The notes: generated by a model from the sequence alone, not told the origin. A stretch of DNA of 64,000 nucleotides from Ceratobasidium sp. AG-K (GCA_037039685.1 JAWNGF010000005.1:558001-622000), one strand, 5' to 3'; positions 22,185-37,059 are shown, counted from the stretch's first letter. Program-made: numbers and translations.

Positions 22185-25100
22185 CAATGTACTTTAGAGC
22201 AAACAAAGAATCCACAATTGTTTACAGCTATGTTGCCGGAATCACAGACCCGATTGCCATGCTTATCGACTCTGGAGCCTCCCAAAATTATGTTGATATT
22301 GCTTGGGCCAGGAAGAATAACATTGCCTTGAGTGAGCTCCCGTCCCTCAAAAAGTTATTGGAATACAAGGAAAAGAGCTGTCCCACACTATCCGTTTCAA
22401 AACATGTATGGAGATAATGGTCAAAGGAAAAATGTTTAAAGAAGAATTCTTTGCTATGCCTACAAGCAACACAAACATCATCCTAGGACTTTCCTGGCTA
22501 GAAACTGCAAACCCTAGCATTGACTGGAAGCAAAAAAGCATCTCTTGGAGAGACAAGGAAATACACGGAAGAGAAGGAACCTTAGACCTTATTCTGGAAG
22601 AATTGAAGGAGTTTGAGGACGTTTTTAGCAAAGAAAGGTTCAAACACCTTCTGGATCACTGTCCTTACAACTGTGCTATTGATTTCAAGGAGGGTGCGGA
22701 ACTTCCAAAGCCAGCAAGACCTATACCTTTATCCCTGGCCAAATCCATTGCAATGAGAGAGTACCTTGATGAAGAACTTGCTGCAGGAAAAATCAGACCT
22801 AGCAAATCCCCAATAGTGTCAGCATGTTTTTTTGTCAAAAAACCAGGCCGACTGGGGGGATTACAACTGGTACAAGACCTACAACCTGTTAATGCCATCA
22901 CAAAGGACGACAGATTCCCTATGCCCCTTATGGAAGACCTGCTTGACAAAATAAAGGATGCCAAAATCTTCTTGAAAATTGACCTAAGGATGGGGTACAA
23001 TAACATCCACATCAGAGAAGGAGACAAATGGAAGACTGCATTCAGAACAAAAGAAGGACTATTCAAATACGTTGTCATGCCGTTCGGACTGAAAAACACA
23101 CCAGCCACATTTCAACAAGATATGAATCACATCTTCCACAACAAAATTGATGTGTGCATCATTGTTTATATTGACAAGATCCTTGTCCTTTCAAAAACCC
23201 GTTCTCAACATGTAGTGGACCTACAAGAAGTACTCCAAATCCTGAAGGAGAACAACCTTTTTGCGAAGCTGCCGAAATGTGAGTTCTTTGTCTCAGAACT
23301 AATTTACACAGGACTAAAGATCAGCAAGGAGGGTATATCCATGGACAAAGAAAAAATCAAGGCCATAAAGGAATGGAAGGAACCAAAGACAGTGAAGCAA
23401 GTGCAAGCATTCTTAGGTTTTGCAAACTTTTATAGAAGATTTGTACCCAGTTTCTCCACAATTGCTAAACCACTCATGGGATTGACATGGAAGGATCTTC
23501 CATGGAAATGGGGAAATGAAGAACAGAAAGTGTTTGAAGGGATCAAGGAAATGATTTGCCAGGATCCTGTACTCCAACACCCCAATCTGGAAAAACCATT
23601 TTTCCTCAAGACTGACACTAGTGGAGTAGCAATGGGGGCAATACTTTCCCAGAGAGAAGAAGATGGAAGACTACACCCAATTGCATTCCTTTCCAAATCC
23701 TTCAACCCGGCGCAGATGAACTATGATGTTCACAATAAAGAACTTATGGCAATCATCAAAGCACTCACACATTGGAGGCTTTACCTGGAAGGGACAAAAG
23801 AGGAAATCATGATATACACAGACCACAGAAACCTCCAGTTCTGGAAAGATGCAAAAACATTCAATCAGAGACATGCACGCTGGCACCAAATACTTGCTTC
23901 TTACAACTTTGTGATTATATACCAGCCAGGAATCCTCTTGTAAAAACCAGACCTACTGTCTAGAAGGGCTGACCATGCCAAAATTCCATCAGCAGAACAA
24001 GTCATGATTGCTGACAAAAAGTTCCGAGGCTTTGAAGGAGGATTCAAGGAAGACATCATTAGTGATATTATCAAAGCGCAACAAGAAGATCCAAGTCTAC
24101 ATGGAGTAATTGAACTCTGCAAAAAGAAGGAATTGCTACCTAGGAGTATTCTGTCCAGTGTAAAGGATTAGAAACTATGCAAAGGACTACTGTGGTACAA
24201 GGGAAAGATAGTAGCTCCAGAAGACAAGGATTGCCGTTTATCGGTATTAAGGCTGCATCATGATTCACCTATTGCTGGTCACCAAGGACATGCAAGAACC
24301 CTGGAACTTGTTTTGAGATGCTACTCCTGGCCAAGAATGAAGCAAAGCATCAACAAATACATAGATTCATGCAAACAGTGTCAAAGAGCAAAAGGTACAA
24401 GAACACAAGCTCCTTTGAAACTGTTACAAATTGCAAATGAGCCATGGGAAGACATAGTGTACGACTTCATTGTAAAACTCCCTAATTCAAAGGGAATGGA
24501 CAGCATTCTCATTGTAGTGGACAGATTCTCCAGGATGGCACACTTCATACCTTGCAAGGAGTTGCACAAGGCAAACAAATTAGCAGAGCTATTCCTGAGC
24601 AACATCTGGAAACTTCATGGATTTCCCAAAAGCACTGTATTGGACCAAGGAAGCACTTTTAACAGCAAACTGCTGAAAGCAATCTACAAGAGAATTGGGG
24701 TCTCACCTGCTTTTAGTACTACATACCACCCTCAAACTGACGGAATTACGGAATGAGTTAACCAATGGCTAGAAGCATGGCTGCGCACCTTCATCAATCA
24801 CCATCAGGACAATTGGGTGGAATTGCTGCCTACCACCAAATTCTGTTACAACATGCACAAGCACAGGGTAATGGGAAAAAGCCCTTTTGAACTTGTCTAC
24901 GGAAAGGAACCTTTATGGAATATATCCAGTGGAGTGACAGAGGTGCCTGAAGCAAACACTGTAACAACAAGATGGGAAGAGGCTAGGAAGGAGGCTATTG
25001 CCGCTATGGAACTACACCAGATAAAGGAAGAGAATGTCAAGGAAGAGTACCAGGAAGGAGATCTCATATGGTTATTTGGACCAGACATCAAATCAAACAG

Positions 25101-25607
25101 ACCATCCAAAAAACTGGATAACAAGAAGTTTGGACCCTTACCTGTGAAAAGAAAAATATATTCTCACACTTATGAGCTGGATCTACCACCCACTACAAAG
25201 AAGCACCCTGTTTTCCATATTGGCCTTCTAAGTCAGTACAAGGTTGACAAGGAATTCAATTGGAACCAACCACATCCTCCACCAATTGTCACGGAAGAAG
25301 GAAGCAAAGAATATGAAGTTGAGAAAATTGTTGATTGGAAAATGACAAAAGAAGGGGTTTTCTGTAGAATCTGATGGAAAGGATATGGAGAAGAAGATGA
25401 TATGGAACAACGGGCAGAGGATGTAGGGCACCTAACCAAAATAGTGCAGAAGTTTCTGAAGAAACACCCTGAAGCTCCAACACCTGCAAATTTCAAGGGG
25501 AGGAAAAAAGTCAGAAGGGGGAGAGAATGGGAACCCATCTGCAAAACCTGCAACTACACCAAGTCCCACACTTCACTCTATGCTTTAAATCTTTTTTGCT
25601 CTCCACA
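22185..25607 (+). pseudogene. Pol of element C with chromodomain, broken
   Basis: Protease (MLIDSGASQNYVDI, about 22,260) is in one frame, then shifts near 22,400. RT, RNase H, integrase and chromodomain then share one frame to about 25,500. The RT motif is VYIDKILVLSK, so the second catalytic Asp of YIDD is Lys. RNase H has FLKTDTSGVAMGAIL, where the first catalytic Glu-Thr-Asp context is altered. Integrase shows CKQCQRAKGT, VVVDRFSRMAHF and HPQTDGITE followed directly by a TGA (24,754). The chromodomain (EYEVEKIVDWKMTKEGVFCRI, then TGA, then WKGYG) is also interrupted. Stops are at 23,941, about 24,169, 24,754 and 25,372. Confidence 0.92.
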
Positions 25608-26372
25608 ATGCCTGCCGTCACCCGCTCCACCATTGCCAACAACCTCACCTGCGTCCTCGACGGACCAGCATTTGCTACGGCAAGGATCCTCAACACCAGA
25701 GCTGCCCTCTATGTCTTCAAGAGGTTGCAGCAAGGCCTGGGCAGAAAGCAATTCCGGGTGTCAGACGACATACTCCACTCAGACCTGGGGGAGTTCCAAT
25801 GGGTTGGAAAAAAATGGCCAACACAAATGCAACTCCAACAAAAGGACATCTTTGTTTGTCAAGGATGCACCACATTCCAGGTCTTGGAGGTGGTCCTCCT
25901 GTCCACCCATATGCTCAGAGTTGTTGAGTGGGGGCAAGAAGGGGCATACTCAAGTGAATGGGTACCAGGTTATGACAGGAGGCAGCCAACACTCTGACCC
26001 AAGTGGAACAACACCTGGGATGCCAATTACAAATGGGACCTGAGCAACTGGAGGATGGAGAGGGGTAGATACCAGAGGGAGAAATTTGAGTGGTTGCCAA
26101 ACTGGTGGAGGATGGAGGAGGCAGATGTGTCAGCATGGAAAGAAGGAGAGCCAGACATGTAACAATGGGATGAGGAATTTGTGGAGGCCCAGAAGCGCGT
26201 GTTGGACTGGTCCAAGGCAGATTGGACAAAGGAGGAGACATGGGAAGAATGGGAGAAGTTCTTGGATGAATGGGGTAACACCATGTTCAACCCCATTGAT
26301 CTAACCTTGGAGGAGGACAAAGGACTGGAGGAGTTTATGCTACGGAATGGGAAGGACTGCGCTGTACAGTGA
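25608..26372 (+). pseudogene. 3' accessory reading frame of element C
   Basis: ATG 25,608 (MPAVTRSTIANNL) to stop 26,372, about 255 codons in one frame, with two internal stops (25,995 TGA and about 26,159 TAA). The core is WVGKKWPTQMQL, then CQGC (25,857-25,868), then VVLLSTHML. The second half is dense in Trp (PKWNN, LPNWWRMEE, ETWEEWEKF). It ends with PIDLTLEED (26,292-26,318). It overlaps the open tail of pol in a different frame for more than 200 nt, as in element B. It is the best preserved copy of this family in the window. Function unknown. Confidence 0.68.
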
Positions 26373-26413
26373 GTCCATTTGAGTCCCCCAAATGGACTCT
26401 TAGGGGGGAGTAA

Positions 26414-26880
26414 TGTTGTGAGCCAGTGCTCTCCATCAGGCTTGTCTTGTGTCTTGCCCGTCTGCTCTCATGTTTGTTGTTCTGTTTGTCTGTTGCTTGC
26501 CCTTTCTTGTGCTGCATTGCCACATTCTTGTGGTTGTTCTGTTACATTGTGTAACGGGGCTGTGCTTTGTATGAGTCATGACTGCCTGCGCAGCATGACT
26601 CACTTGGACACTCCTGACTGGCTTGTATGTATGACTCGTGTGGCTATGCCTTGTATGACTTGGCCACTTTCTGAATATATATAGAGGACCAACAAGCCTG
26701 GTAAACCCAGCTTGTTTTGTCTTGTCAAACATCCCCTTTGAGTGACACTTTGAACCACCCCTACCCTTAGGAGTCTACAGCCACTTAAGTGTGGTGCAAT
26801 TCAAGAGGTCTCTTATGTCTTAGTGCCGTCCACTCTCCTTTGCGGCTTGTCTCATAGCCACCAAGAAGAAGCTTACAACA
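26414..26880 (+). repeat. 3' LTR of element C
   Basis: 467 bp, TGTTGTGAGC...CTTACAACA, preceded by the polypurine tract TAGGGGGGAGTAA (26,401-26,413) and followed by the duplication CTGTC. Confidence 0.93.
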
Positions 26881-26949
26881 CTGTCCCAACCATGGTCCTC
26901 ACTCCCTGATTGACCCATGGTGTCATCAGGTTTGACTAGGGTTGTGACA
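26881..26949 (+). repeat. LTR fragment of the E family, right part
   Basis: This continues the fragment at 19,619-19,735. The sequence CCAACC...GGGTTGTGACA matches the 3' end of the element E LTR (63,108-63,171). Its terminal CA at 26,949 joins directly to a cyclin-like coding relic. Confidence 0.75.
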
Positions 26950-27281
26950 CTGGCAGAATTTGTAGCCTATGCCATGTGCCATACTAGCTTCAATCTGTTG
27001 GTCACTTTTCATGAGCTCTACCTCCTCCTGTGCCTCAAAGGCTGTTTTCAAAAGGTCCATGGATCAAATGGACATGCACTATCCCTTACATCTCTGATGG
27101 TTGCTGCAATGTTTCTTGTTGACCTCCAGATATTCAACACTCAATGGTGTCTTGTTGGGCAAACATGTTCAGTCTGCAGGAACTCAACCACATGGAGCAA
27201 GAGCTATGCCATCTTCTTGATTGGATACTTGATGTCACACCCAAAGACCTCATAGAGTTTGAACACTGTGTCTACAATTAG
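26950..27281 (+). pseudogene. Cyclin-domain gene fragment, frameshifted
   Basis: The first frame reads LAEFVAYAMCHTSFNLLVTF and then LYLLLCLK, SLMVAAMFLVD, NTQWCLVGQ. The reading then shifts at about 27,163 to MFSLQELNHMEQELCHLLDW followed by DVTPKDLIEFE and a stop at 27,279-27,281. The order matches the N-terminal cyclin box of fungal PCL/PHO80-type cyclins as I know that family (tissue of helices ending in a conserved ...E-L-N-x-M-E...L-L-x-W...). The N-terminus is missing because an LTR end abuts it. It is probably a dead gene fragment, and I see no cyclin continuation after 27,281. Confidence 0.6.
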
Positions 27282-28715
27282 AATGGGCCCCAATTTCCTG
27301 TCTCAGAGCTGATTACATCAACAGCCAGTGTTGGGCCCCCACCTTTTTGCAAACTGGCTGACTGTTGCAGATGGAGCCTGCAATTACATTTTGCTGAACA
27401 TACCAGCAGTTGCAATTATTCCAGGGCCCACTGACCTGTATGCACATGCATTCACATGCTACTTCTGGTTGTGCACCATCTTGACACAATTCAGCTTGTG
27501 CTGCAGGCAAACATTCAAACACAAGTGCTCTTCTTTTGCAGAGGCTTTGGTGTCAGTTCAATAACTTGGGATACAGATTGGGTGCACAGTTACAATTGGC
27601 TGAGAGTCAAGTAGCTTGTTTTGAAGCACCTGTATATAGTTCACAAATCACTGTGTCTTGAGCATAATACTGTGCAATCATTGTGTGTATGTATACCTTG
27701 TTGACAGGCATAGTTAGTACCTTATGTCTGTAAAAAGGGACAGACCTAATTGGCACTAATCAGCACTAATAAGAATTGTTGCTACAGTCAGTGAGCCTAA
27801 TTAGGGCCAATTAGTGCCAATTAGCACTGGTTAGCCAGACATTTTTTCAGACATTAGGCCAGAGAGCTAGCAGAATACTGGCATTGTTTCTGTCTGCCCA
27901 AATACCTGCCCTGCTCCCAAGAGTAGGATCTCTTGCCCAGATCTTGGGGTGTGAGAATTCTTGTGCAGATCCTGAGAGCAAGAATTCTGGGAAATGAAGC
28001 AAGAATATACAAGAATTTGGGCACTTAACTTCTGAGATTCTGCAGGATCTTGGGCCAGATCTGGCCTCAACTTTTCAGTTCTGGCTCTGTACCTGCTCTT
28101 GGGATGCCAGAATTTCCAATGCAGGTACCAAGAATTTCTCCCATTCTGGGCATGACTGATCTTTGAGGACATGCCTTAGGTCATGCAGTTGTAAATGTAA
28201 GTGTTTGATGTCTGAGCACCATGTATCCAATTACACTCAAAGCATTGCCACCTACTCGGAGTGAGCCTGAAAAACGGCCCTGGATACATGAACTGGGGGT
28301 TGGCAGACATTCAGCTTAGTTGATGGTCATAAATTTGTAGCCCAAATTGAACTAAGAGTTTTGTGTTTGTGACTGTGTTATTGGACTGAATCTCCATATG
28401 AGTTTCTCGCATATGTATGATTCCCTGTTTTATTGTGTTCTCAATTGCTGTAGAACCTGTTATACTGGTACCCAATTTAGACCCTACCATGTGCTGACCC
28501 CGCGGATGCTCAGTACCGACCATATCCAATTCGAAGTTACCCAAGCAAAGATATCTCCGGCCGATCTTCTGTGCAGCTTTGTATACCAGCAAGTCTATAA
28601 CTGGTTGCGAGGATTATACACATCAAATCAATGATGACCGTCCTGCTATGAGTGGGTACTAATGTTGACTTCTGACATTCCCCTACAGGTAAAAGGGAAT
28701 AGCTTGGACCTCGAG
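27282..28715. other. Repeat-derived stretch without a recognisable gene
   Basis: No convincing coding frame. Around 27,745-27,840 there are several copies of CTAATTAG/CCAATTAG-type palindromic words. Around 27,910-28,160 there are repeated AGAATTCTTG and CAGATCTTGGG-like words in both orientations, suggesting a degraded foldback element. The part from 28,180 to 28,700 shows nothing I recognise. It marks the edge between the repeat block and the host gene island. Confidence 0.5.
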
Positions 28716-31579
<2,864 letters not shown>

Positions 31580-31726
31580 CGCAATTTTAGTGGTAGAGTC
31601 AAGCACAAAGAGCGCTTTCGGACTTCGGATTCCTCTTATCACGTGCGCCCAGCGCTAATTTCATGCATACAACGAACAAGCCATGGCATAGCAGCATATG
31701 TCTGAATACATAAAAGTACAATCCGC

Positions 31727-32366
31727 TCATCGTCCGCCCTTGCCACCCTTCATCTGCTGCTTCGACACCTTGGGCGCCGCAGCCGGTGCCCTCGTGGTGG
31801 GCTATAGTTATATGAGCGTGGTTCATTCGTTATCGCCAGACGTACCTTTGCCTTTGCCTTTGCGTCCTCCTTTTTCTTCTTGTCAGCCTTGGCCTTTGCG
31901 ATCGCAGCCGCACGAGCGGTCTCACGGTCAGCCGCCGACTGATTGCGCTTGGCCGCAATCGCAGCGAGGTCGGCGCCAACAATCCCACGCTGGTGCTTGA
32001 CCGTCTTGCGCGACCGCTTCTTTACAGCCTCCTCAGCCAGGCCCTGTTCTCGCTGTTAGCTGATATAATAGATTATTCGTCGACTCGCCTTCTTGTGCAT
32101 GCGCCTGTACAACACGGTCCATGCGATCTTGCGGGGGTTCTTGCGCTGCAGGAACAAGCTCGCAGATTTCGACGTCGAGAAGCGGAAGACCTGAGCACCA
32201 CTTAGCATACTGCAAGCACTGCCCTGACGGTCCTGACCTTGGAGTCGCCGCGGACGTAGAGCTTACCCTTGGAAGGGTAGATCTTGCGGTTAGAGAAAGA
32301 ATCGATCTCTACTTTCTACTCCCAACAGTAAGCACAACATCAGGCGATAGGCATACTACTCACCAT
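31727..32366 (-). CDS. RPL24: 60S ribosomal protein eL24
   Basis: About 155 residues in five exons. The first exon is only the ATG (32,364-32,366), followed by an intron starting GTGAGT, a common layout in ribosomal protein genes. The protein reads [20 protein letters not shown], then [19 protein letters not shown], then [19 protein letters not shown] and a Lys/Ala-rich tail ending GGKGGR with TGA at 31,727-31,729. The third intron seems to use a GC donor (AAG|GCGAGT). The N-terminal zinc-ribbon region lacks the Cys residues seen in archaeal versions, as usual for eukaryotes. Its stop is only about 150 bp from the ARG5,6 start. Confidence 0.92.
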
Positions 32367-32680
32367 CTGTTGACAATACCAGACCGACAGTCCGTCAGCA
32401 ATCCATCCAAACAATCATTCGTCCATCCGACCAAGCGCCACGCATCCACTCGATCTGCCCCTCCAACGCCCCTCTGCTCTTCACAGCTCCGCTTTCCCCT
32501 CACAGTTGCATCCTAGGCTGTCATTACAACTCACTTTGGGCTAGTCTTGCGGCGACAAGTGTCGATGTCGGGTCGGTCAGTGTACTGCGATTCGGAACTC
32601 AGCGGATCCAAACCGGATCAAAGTCACACAGCCACCAGTCTAAATCAAGCAATTATCCCAGAGTATAAAAGTACAATCAT
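32367..32680. other. Spacer between GLE1-like gene and RPL24
   Basis: About 310 bp holding the 3' end region of the GLE1-like gene and the promoter of RPL24, both read on the minus strand. Pyrimidine-rich tracts occur near 32,410-32,520 on the plus strand. I see no gene. Confidence 0.5.
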
Positions 32681-34781
32681 CTATCGCTCAGCCTCTCTGC
32701 CCTCGAGGCCAAACTTGCCTTCACGTTGCCACCGCTCAACCATCAGACCCAGCCGGACCCGAGCGCCTGTCTCGCCCTCGCCGCCTATGCCCCGCTGCAC
32801 CACCTCGCCCACTGCCTTCATGAGCTTTCCAAACTGAGCACCATACACCTCGTGCAACCTATCTCCAGCCACCTCGAGTACGACGCCGAGACACTGAGGC
32901 GCACTCGGCGACCCGACAAGCTCGGGCGAGTTGAGCACCCGTGCGAGCCACGTCCACAACCGAGGCAATCTGAACGGCGCCGGTATCGAATCGGGTTTGA
33001 GCGACGAGGGCAGAGGCGAAGTCTGTAGCAGAGCGGAATATAGCGCAAGCTGGCCGACTATTCGGTCCGTATACTGCGCGGTGGTCTCCAGTGTAGGGGG
33101 CTTATCGTCTGGGTCATTTTTGCCTTCCAGCTCCCGACCAACAGTCTTTCGCCATTCCGTGTCGCTCATGCCAGGCTATCGGACAGACGTCAATCCTAGT
33201 AAATATCGACATGTATAATACGTACCTTGCGTGTCAAATGCACGCCCACACCCCATCCACCAGTTCGCCCAACAAACCTCGCCCAAAATACATCCATAAG
33301 TCGATCATGCCCACGAGCCACAACGAGCCATACGAGGCGGGCAAGTGGGTAGGCAGTGGGGAGTTTTGCCGTGACTTCGGTTTCAGACTGGAGTAGCAAG
33401 TATTTGGAGAGTGCACTGAGGAGGGAGGTGTACACTGCCGGAGGATGGGCGGAACTCGGAGCAAGAATCTCGTGGATTGCGTCGGCCTGGACCCAGGTTA
33501 GACAAGTCAACCCAAGATATGGAGACTCACCAATTTCTCGAGCTCGGCCAGCGAGTTGGTGACTTGTCCGACTCGAGTCCTCAGTTTGCGACGTAGACGA
33601 CCAACCACTGGGCGCAGCTCTGCATTCTCCTCGAGCGCCTTGGCCACGTTTTTGAGTGCCTGTGACCGATCAATACCAGCCGACAACAAGGAGCGATAGA
33701 CTCACTGCACGCTCGGTCCATGCGTTCTCCCATTCTTGCATGGCCGACCGGCCACTACTAGCCGCCTTGGCCTTTTCGGCCTGCTCCTTTTCAGCCCGCT
33801 CCTTTTCAGATGTGGCCTTGTCCAATGCGTCCTGCGCTGCCTTTTTCGCCTTGTCCTCCTCGTCCTTTCGTTTTGCCTCTTGCTCTTCCTTCTCCTTCGT
33901 TTTCCTCTCCTCCTCGGCCTTTTTCTGCTTTTCCTCCTGCTCGACACGACGTTTCTCCTCCGCTACCCTCTTCCTCTCGCGCTCCTCCTCTTGTCGCTTT
34001 TGCTCCTCTTCCTTCCGTCGTTTCTCCTGTTCTGCCCGCTTCTTCTCCTCGTCCCTCCGGATTGCGCCCTCGATTCCCTCCCACATCCCACGTACACCCT
34101 CCTTGACCCGCTTCATCCCGTCCTCCTCTCGTCCAGCTCGCTGCATGTCCAATTGAGCGAGCGACCGAAGTACAGCTGCCATCTCGTCCGCGTTTCGTTT
34201 CGCTTGAAGTGCTGCGTGGGATTGTTCCAACGTCTGAGCCTGGGCGAGCAGGTGCGTCGAGGACGGTGGATTTGCATTCTGCAATGGCCGGAACAAAGGT
34301 TGGTTGGGAGTCTACCTAATGAAAGCACTGAACTTGCCTGGACAGCAGCTCTTTCGGCCTTTTGATACTCCTCCACTGGGTCAACTTTCGACCTAAGCCT
34401 TACCGCAGTCAAAAAATTGTCGACTGTCCGTTCAGGATTTGAGCGCGCCAACGCACGGGAGAGTGTTCTAAAGAGCCAAGTGGCGCGGTTCAGAGTCGTC
34501 ATAGGAGCCGCTCAGGGACAACTCACAGGGACGAACTATCCCTTCCAGCATGCGAAAAGGACAAGACAGCGGCCCGCTCATTATCCTTGTCATCCTCGTC
34601 GGAAGAAGTGGAATTCGACTCGTCGTCATCGGAAACATTGTGGATGCTGTACCCGTTAGTAGGACGCCGTGTTGTTCTATCGTACCAAATGAACAGGGCT
34701 TTTCAGTACAAATCGAGAACCGATGTCATTTCAGGCGTACCGCTGAACCGGAGAAGGAGAACGCGAGACCGAATACCTCAT
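32681..34781 (-). CDS. GLE1: GLE1-like mRNA export factor
   Basis: This would be a nuclear-pore-associated factor that activates the DEAD-box helicase Dbp5 during mRNA export. I trace seven exons from ATG 34,781 (MRYSVSRSPSPVQR) to TAG 32,681, about 590 residues. The N-terminal part is acidic/serine-rich. A long charged coiled coil follows (about 34,130-33,790: DEEKKRAEQEKRRKEEEQ...). The C-terminal GLE1 domain includes YTSLLSALSKYLLLQSETEV, then PLARLVWLVVARG, then DTEWRKTVGRELEGK, QLALYSALLQT and RLPRLWTWLARVLNSP. That last pattern, (alpha-helical repeats with W-x-W-L-A-x-x-L-N), fits GLE1. The third intron appears to be of GC-AG type (CAG|GCAAGT). Confidence 0.85.
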
Positions 34782-35359
34782 GGTCGAGACTTGGGAAACG
34801 TGGGGTCAAAAGTCATGTGACAAACTCGGTCACATGACCTTGTCTCATCCGCTCTTCCTTTCGCGTCCGTAATGTTGTCACTTCGCCGGGATTGCTCAGG
34901 ATCACAGATACGACCCGCCATCGCAATATATTCTCTCCCATTGGCTGACAGTTACCACCTCGGCATGTACGGCGTACGGCGATCGGAGAACCCGCAGCGA
35001 TCGACGTCATTATGAATCAATCGACACTTGTGTTCGCCCAATCATCAGGCTGCCATTGGCTACCTGAACGCGGCGCTCGCGTGGTACATAGTCTCCTGAC
35101 TTGATCACTCCCCTGTCTTCTTGATGCCTGTCACCCTCGATTGCTTTTCTTTGACGGCTATGATGCCATAATCGTCATACCGAGTTCTGTACCTGTGCTA
35201 TGAGACTACAACGCGCAATGCCTTGCGTCTTTCACGCTTGCGTATCGATCGAATCGGCGCTGCTATTGACCGCATAAAAGATGGCCGTCCATGTCGCTAT
35301 TTCCCTCACTACCGGTCACTCCTCCACTAGTTACCTTACTTACCAGTTTGCTCTTCAAT
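34782..35359. promoter_or_regulatory. Divergent promoter region between GLE1 and HHE1
   Basis: 578 bp separate the two divergent start codons. Two CCAAT-box-like ATTGGCT words on the plus strand lie near 34,938 and 35,054. A CATAAAAG TATA-like box lies at about 35,273, some 85 bp before the chosen HHE1 start. An ATG at 35,291, in frame with HHE1, falls very close to the expected transcription start and is probably untranslated or an alternative start. Confidence 0.5.
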
Positions 35360-36161
35360 ATGTCCGCTCTCGACTACTACAACGAAATCTTGGTCCGTTA
35401 TTTATTCTATTCGCTCACGCTGTCGTCTAACTCCATTATACAGGTCGACCACAACAACGTGCGCGACCTCCACAAACGTTTCATTGCAGCATACAAGAAC
35501 AAGGACGAGGAGCTCATGAACAATATTGCCAACACCATTGTTCACGAAGCCGCCTTGCACTCTGACGGCGAAGTAAGAGCTCAGTCTCATATTTCGATCT
35601 ATCTAATGCCGCATCCTCAGGAACTCTCGATCTACAAGGTCCTTGACGCGCACGGCCTGCACGATGCCGCTGAAAAGGATCGCGAGGAACATGCTCAGGT
35701 CAAGAAAGCCATGTCCCACATCGACTCGAACTCGGTCAGCTCGCTCGGAATCGACGAGTTTGCCAACGCAGTCGAGAAGGCGTGCCAATTGTTCATTCAA
35801 CATGCCGAGGTAGCTCTTTACTACCTTTGCCTGAATTCGCAACTTACTCTTTTCATCCTAGGACGAGGAGAACACACAGTACAAAGAGCTCTCAGCCAAG
35901 CTCTCGACCGAAGAAAAGGCTTCCCTTGCCAAGGACTTTTTGAAGGCTCGTGAGATGGCTCCGAGCCGACCCCATCCTTCGGCTCCTCAACACGGTGGCG
36001 TGGGCCAGAAGCTCATGGGTACCATGGGTACGTTGGTCTCTTCTCAAGTCCAGTGGCTATGGCTAACGCTCAGTAAATATTTAGCTAAGCCAGTGGACGC
36101 AGCTGTCACAGCAACTCGCCATCTTGTCGACTTGAAGTACCAGCATACGAGTGCCGTCTGA
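35360..36161 (+). CDS. Hemerythrin-like HHE-domain protein, copy 1 (no presequence)
   Basis: About 197 residues in five exons. The start is MSALDYYNEIL, then an intron, then VDHNNVRDLHKRF. His, Asp and Glu pairs typical of HHE cation-binding helices follow (VHEAALHSDGE, GLHDAAEKDREEH, LFIQHAED). The tail is PSRPHPSAPQHGG and DLKYQHTSAV, ending TGA 36,159. The family binds a di-iron centre in a four-helix bundle and is linked to oxygen, NO or iron sensing; which applies here is unknown. Unlike copies 2 and 3 it lacks the Arg/Ser-rich N-terminus. Intron positions match those of the other copies exactly, showing gene duplication. Confidence 0.87.
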
Positions 36162-37059
36162 ATTGCATACGTTGACCGGCCATTCGACCAAGTGGCTCGA
36201 GGGATTTCTGGATGTATCACTAGTAGCTAAAGTTGTATACCTCTTTTGAATGAAGTGTAAATGCCTGCCCGATCTCATTCTGTCAGAGGTTTTCCTTGTC
36301 ACGTTTTTTTCTTTGATGAGAAATTATATCTGCAATGCAGTATCCTGGCGTGCCAGCATATAAATGCTAACTGATATTACTATATAGTCTTGAGGGCTAC
36401 GCGAACCCCAGTGCTCTGACTCTACCTTCTGCATTACACGTGAGGCTAGCCTCACTCACATGTTTGATCAGTCAAACGTTCCGCGGGCCTTTCCGCGATT
36501 AACCAAAGGTACGATCTCCAACGAAGTCCTGTCGTAAGCTAAATATTCATTACTCAATTCGACACTTGACGCTAGACAATAACGGTGAGTATATGCGACA
36601 TGCTACTTCTTCCCTGCCAACTCGCTCACTACAAAATTTAAAACAGGGGTCACACGGGCCGAGCAGCTCATCCAGCGGGTAGTAACCGTTGACCACTGTC
36701 CAGTTGCGTGACAAGACGCCAAGACAGATACCTCCCACACCGACCGCTCACGGGTACCTTGGATACGAGCGCGTTTACGGTAGACCAGGAACCTAATGAT
36801 CAAAACTTTAACCATACATGTACGGTGGCCAATCCTTGGCTGATTATTATCATACTCGAATATGACTTGGCCGGGGTCATTGTCGTTGGACAACCGCCCT
36901 GTGGACGCTTCTGCTAGGGTGGCCGTAGAGCTGTGCGTAACCATCGTCATTACACACATGGGTATAGTATTGCATGGTCAACGACGGCTCAATCGAGAAA
37001 CCGTGATTGGCTGGAACTACGGTTCCCTGCGATGATCCACGGGCGGGTTTTGATGACGT
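36162..37059. other. Spacer between HHE copies 1 and 2
   Basis: About 900 bp. Minus-strand open stretches at 36,959-36,550 have no recognisable domain and no supporting splice signals, so I do not call a gene. No repeat was recognised. Confidence 0.45.

Larger units (their letters stand above)
19736..26880 (+). mobile_element. Gypsy/Tf1-like retrotransposon C, full length
   Basis: 7,145 bp with two 467-bp LTRs and a perfect target duplication CTGTC (19,731-19,735 and 26,881-26,885). It is inserted in an old E-family LTR. It is the same family as B and A, with gag, pol with chromodomain, 3' accessory frame and polypurine tract in order. The copy is dead: the RT active site reads YIDK and there are several stops. 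Confidence 0.95.

Noticed and set aside
33702..34106. Several long open frames on both strands around the GLE1 coiled coil
   Set aside because: They are shadows of a low-complexity Glu/Lys/Arg coding stretch. Only one frame connects through splice sites to the GLE1 domain.
36550..36959. Minus-strand frames between HHE1 and HHE2 as a small gene
   Set aside because: Two overlapping frames with no recognisable domain and no splice-supported continuation.
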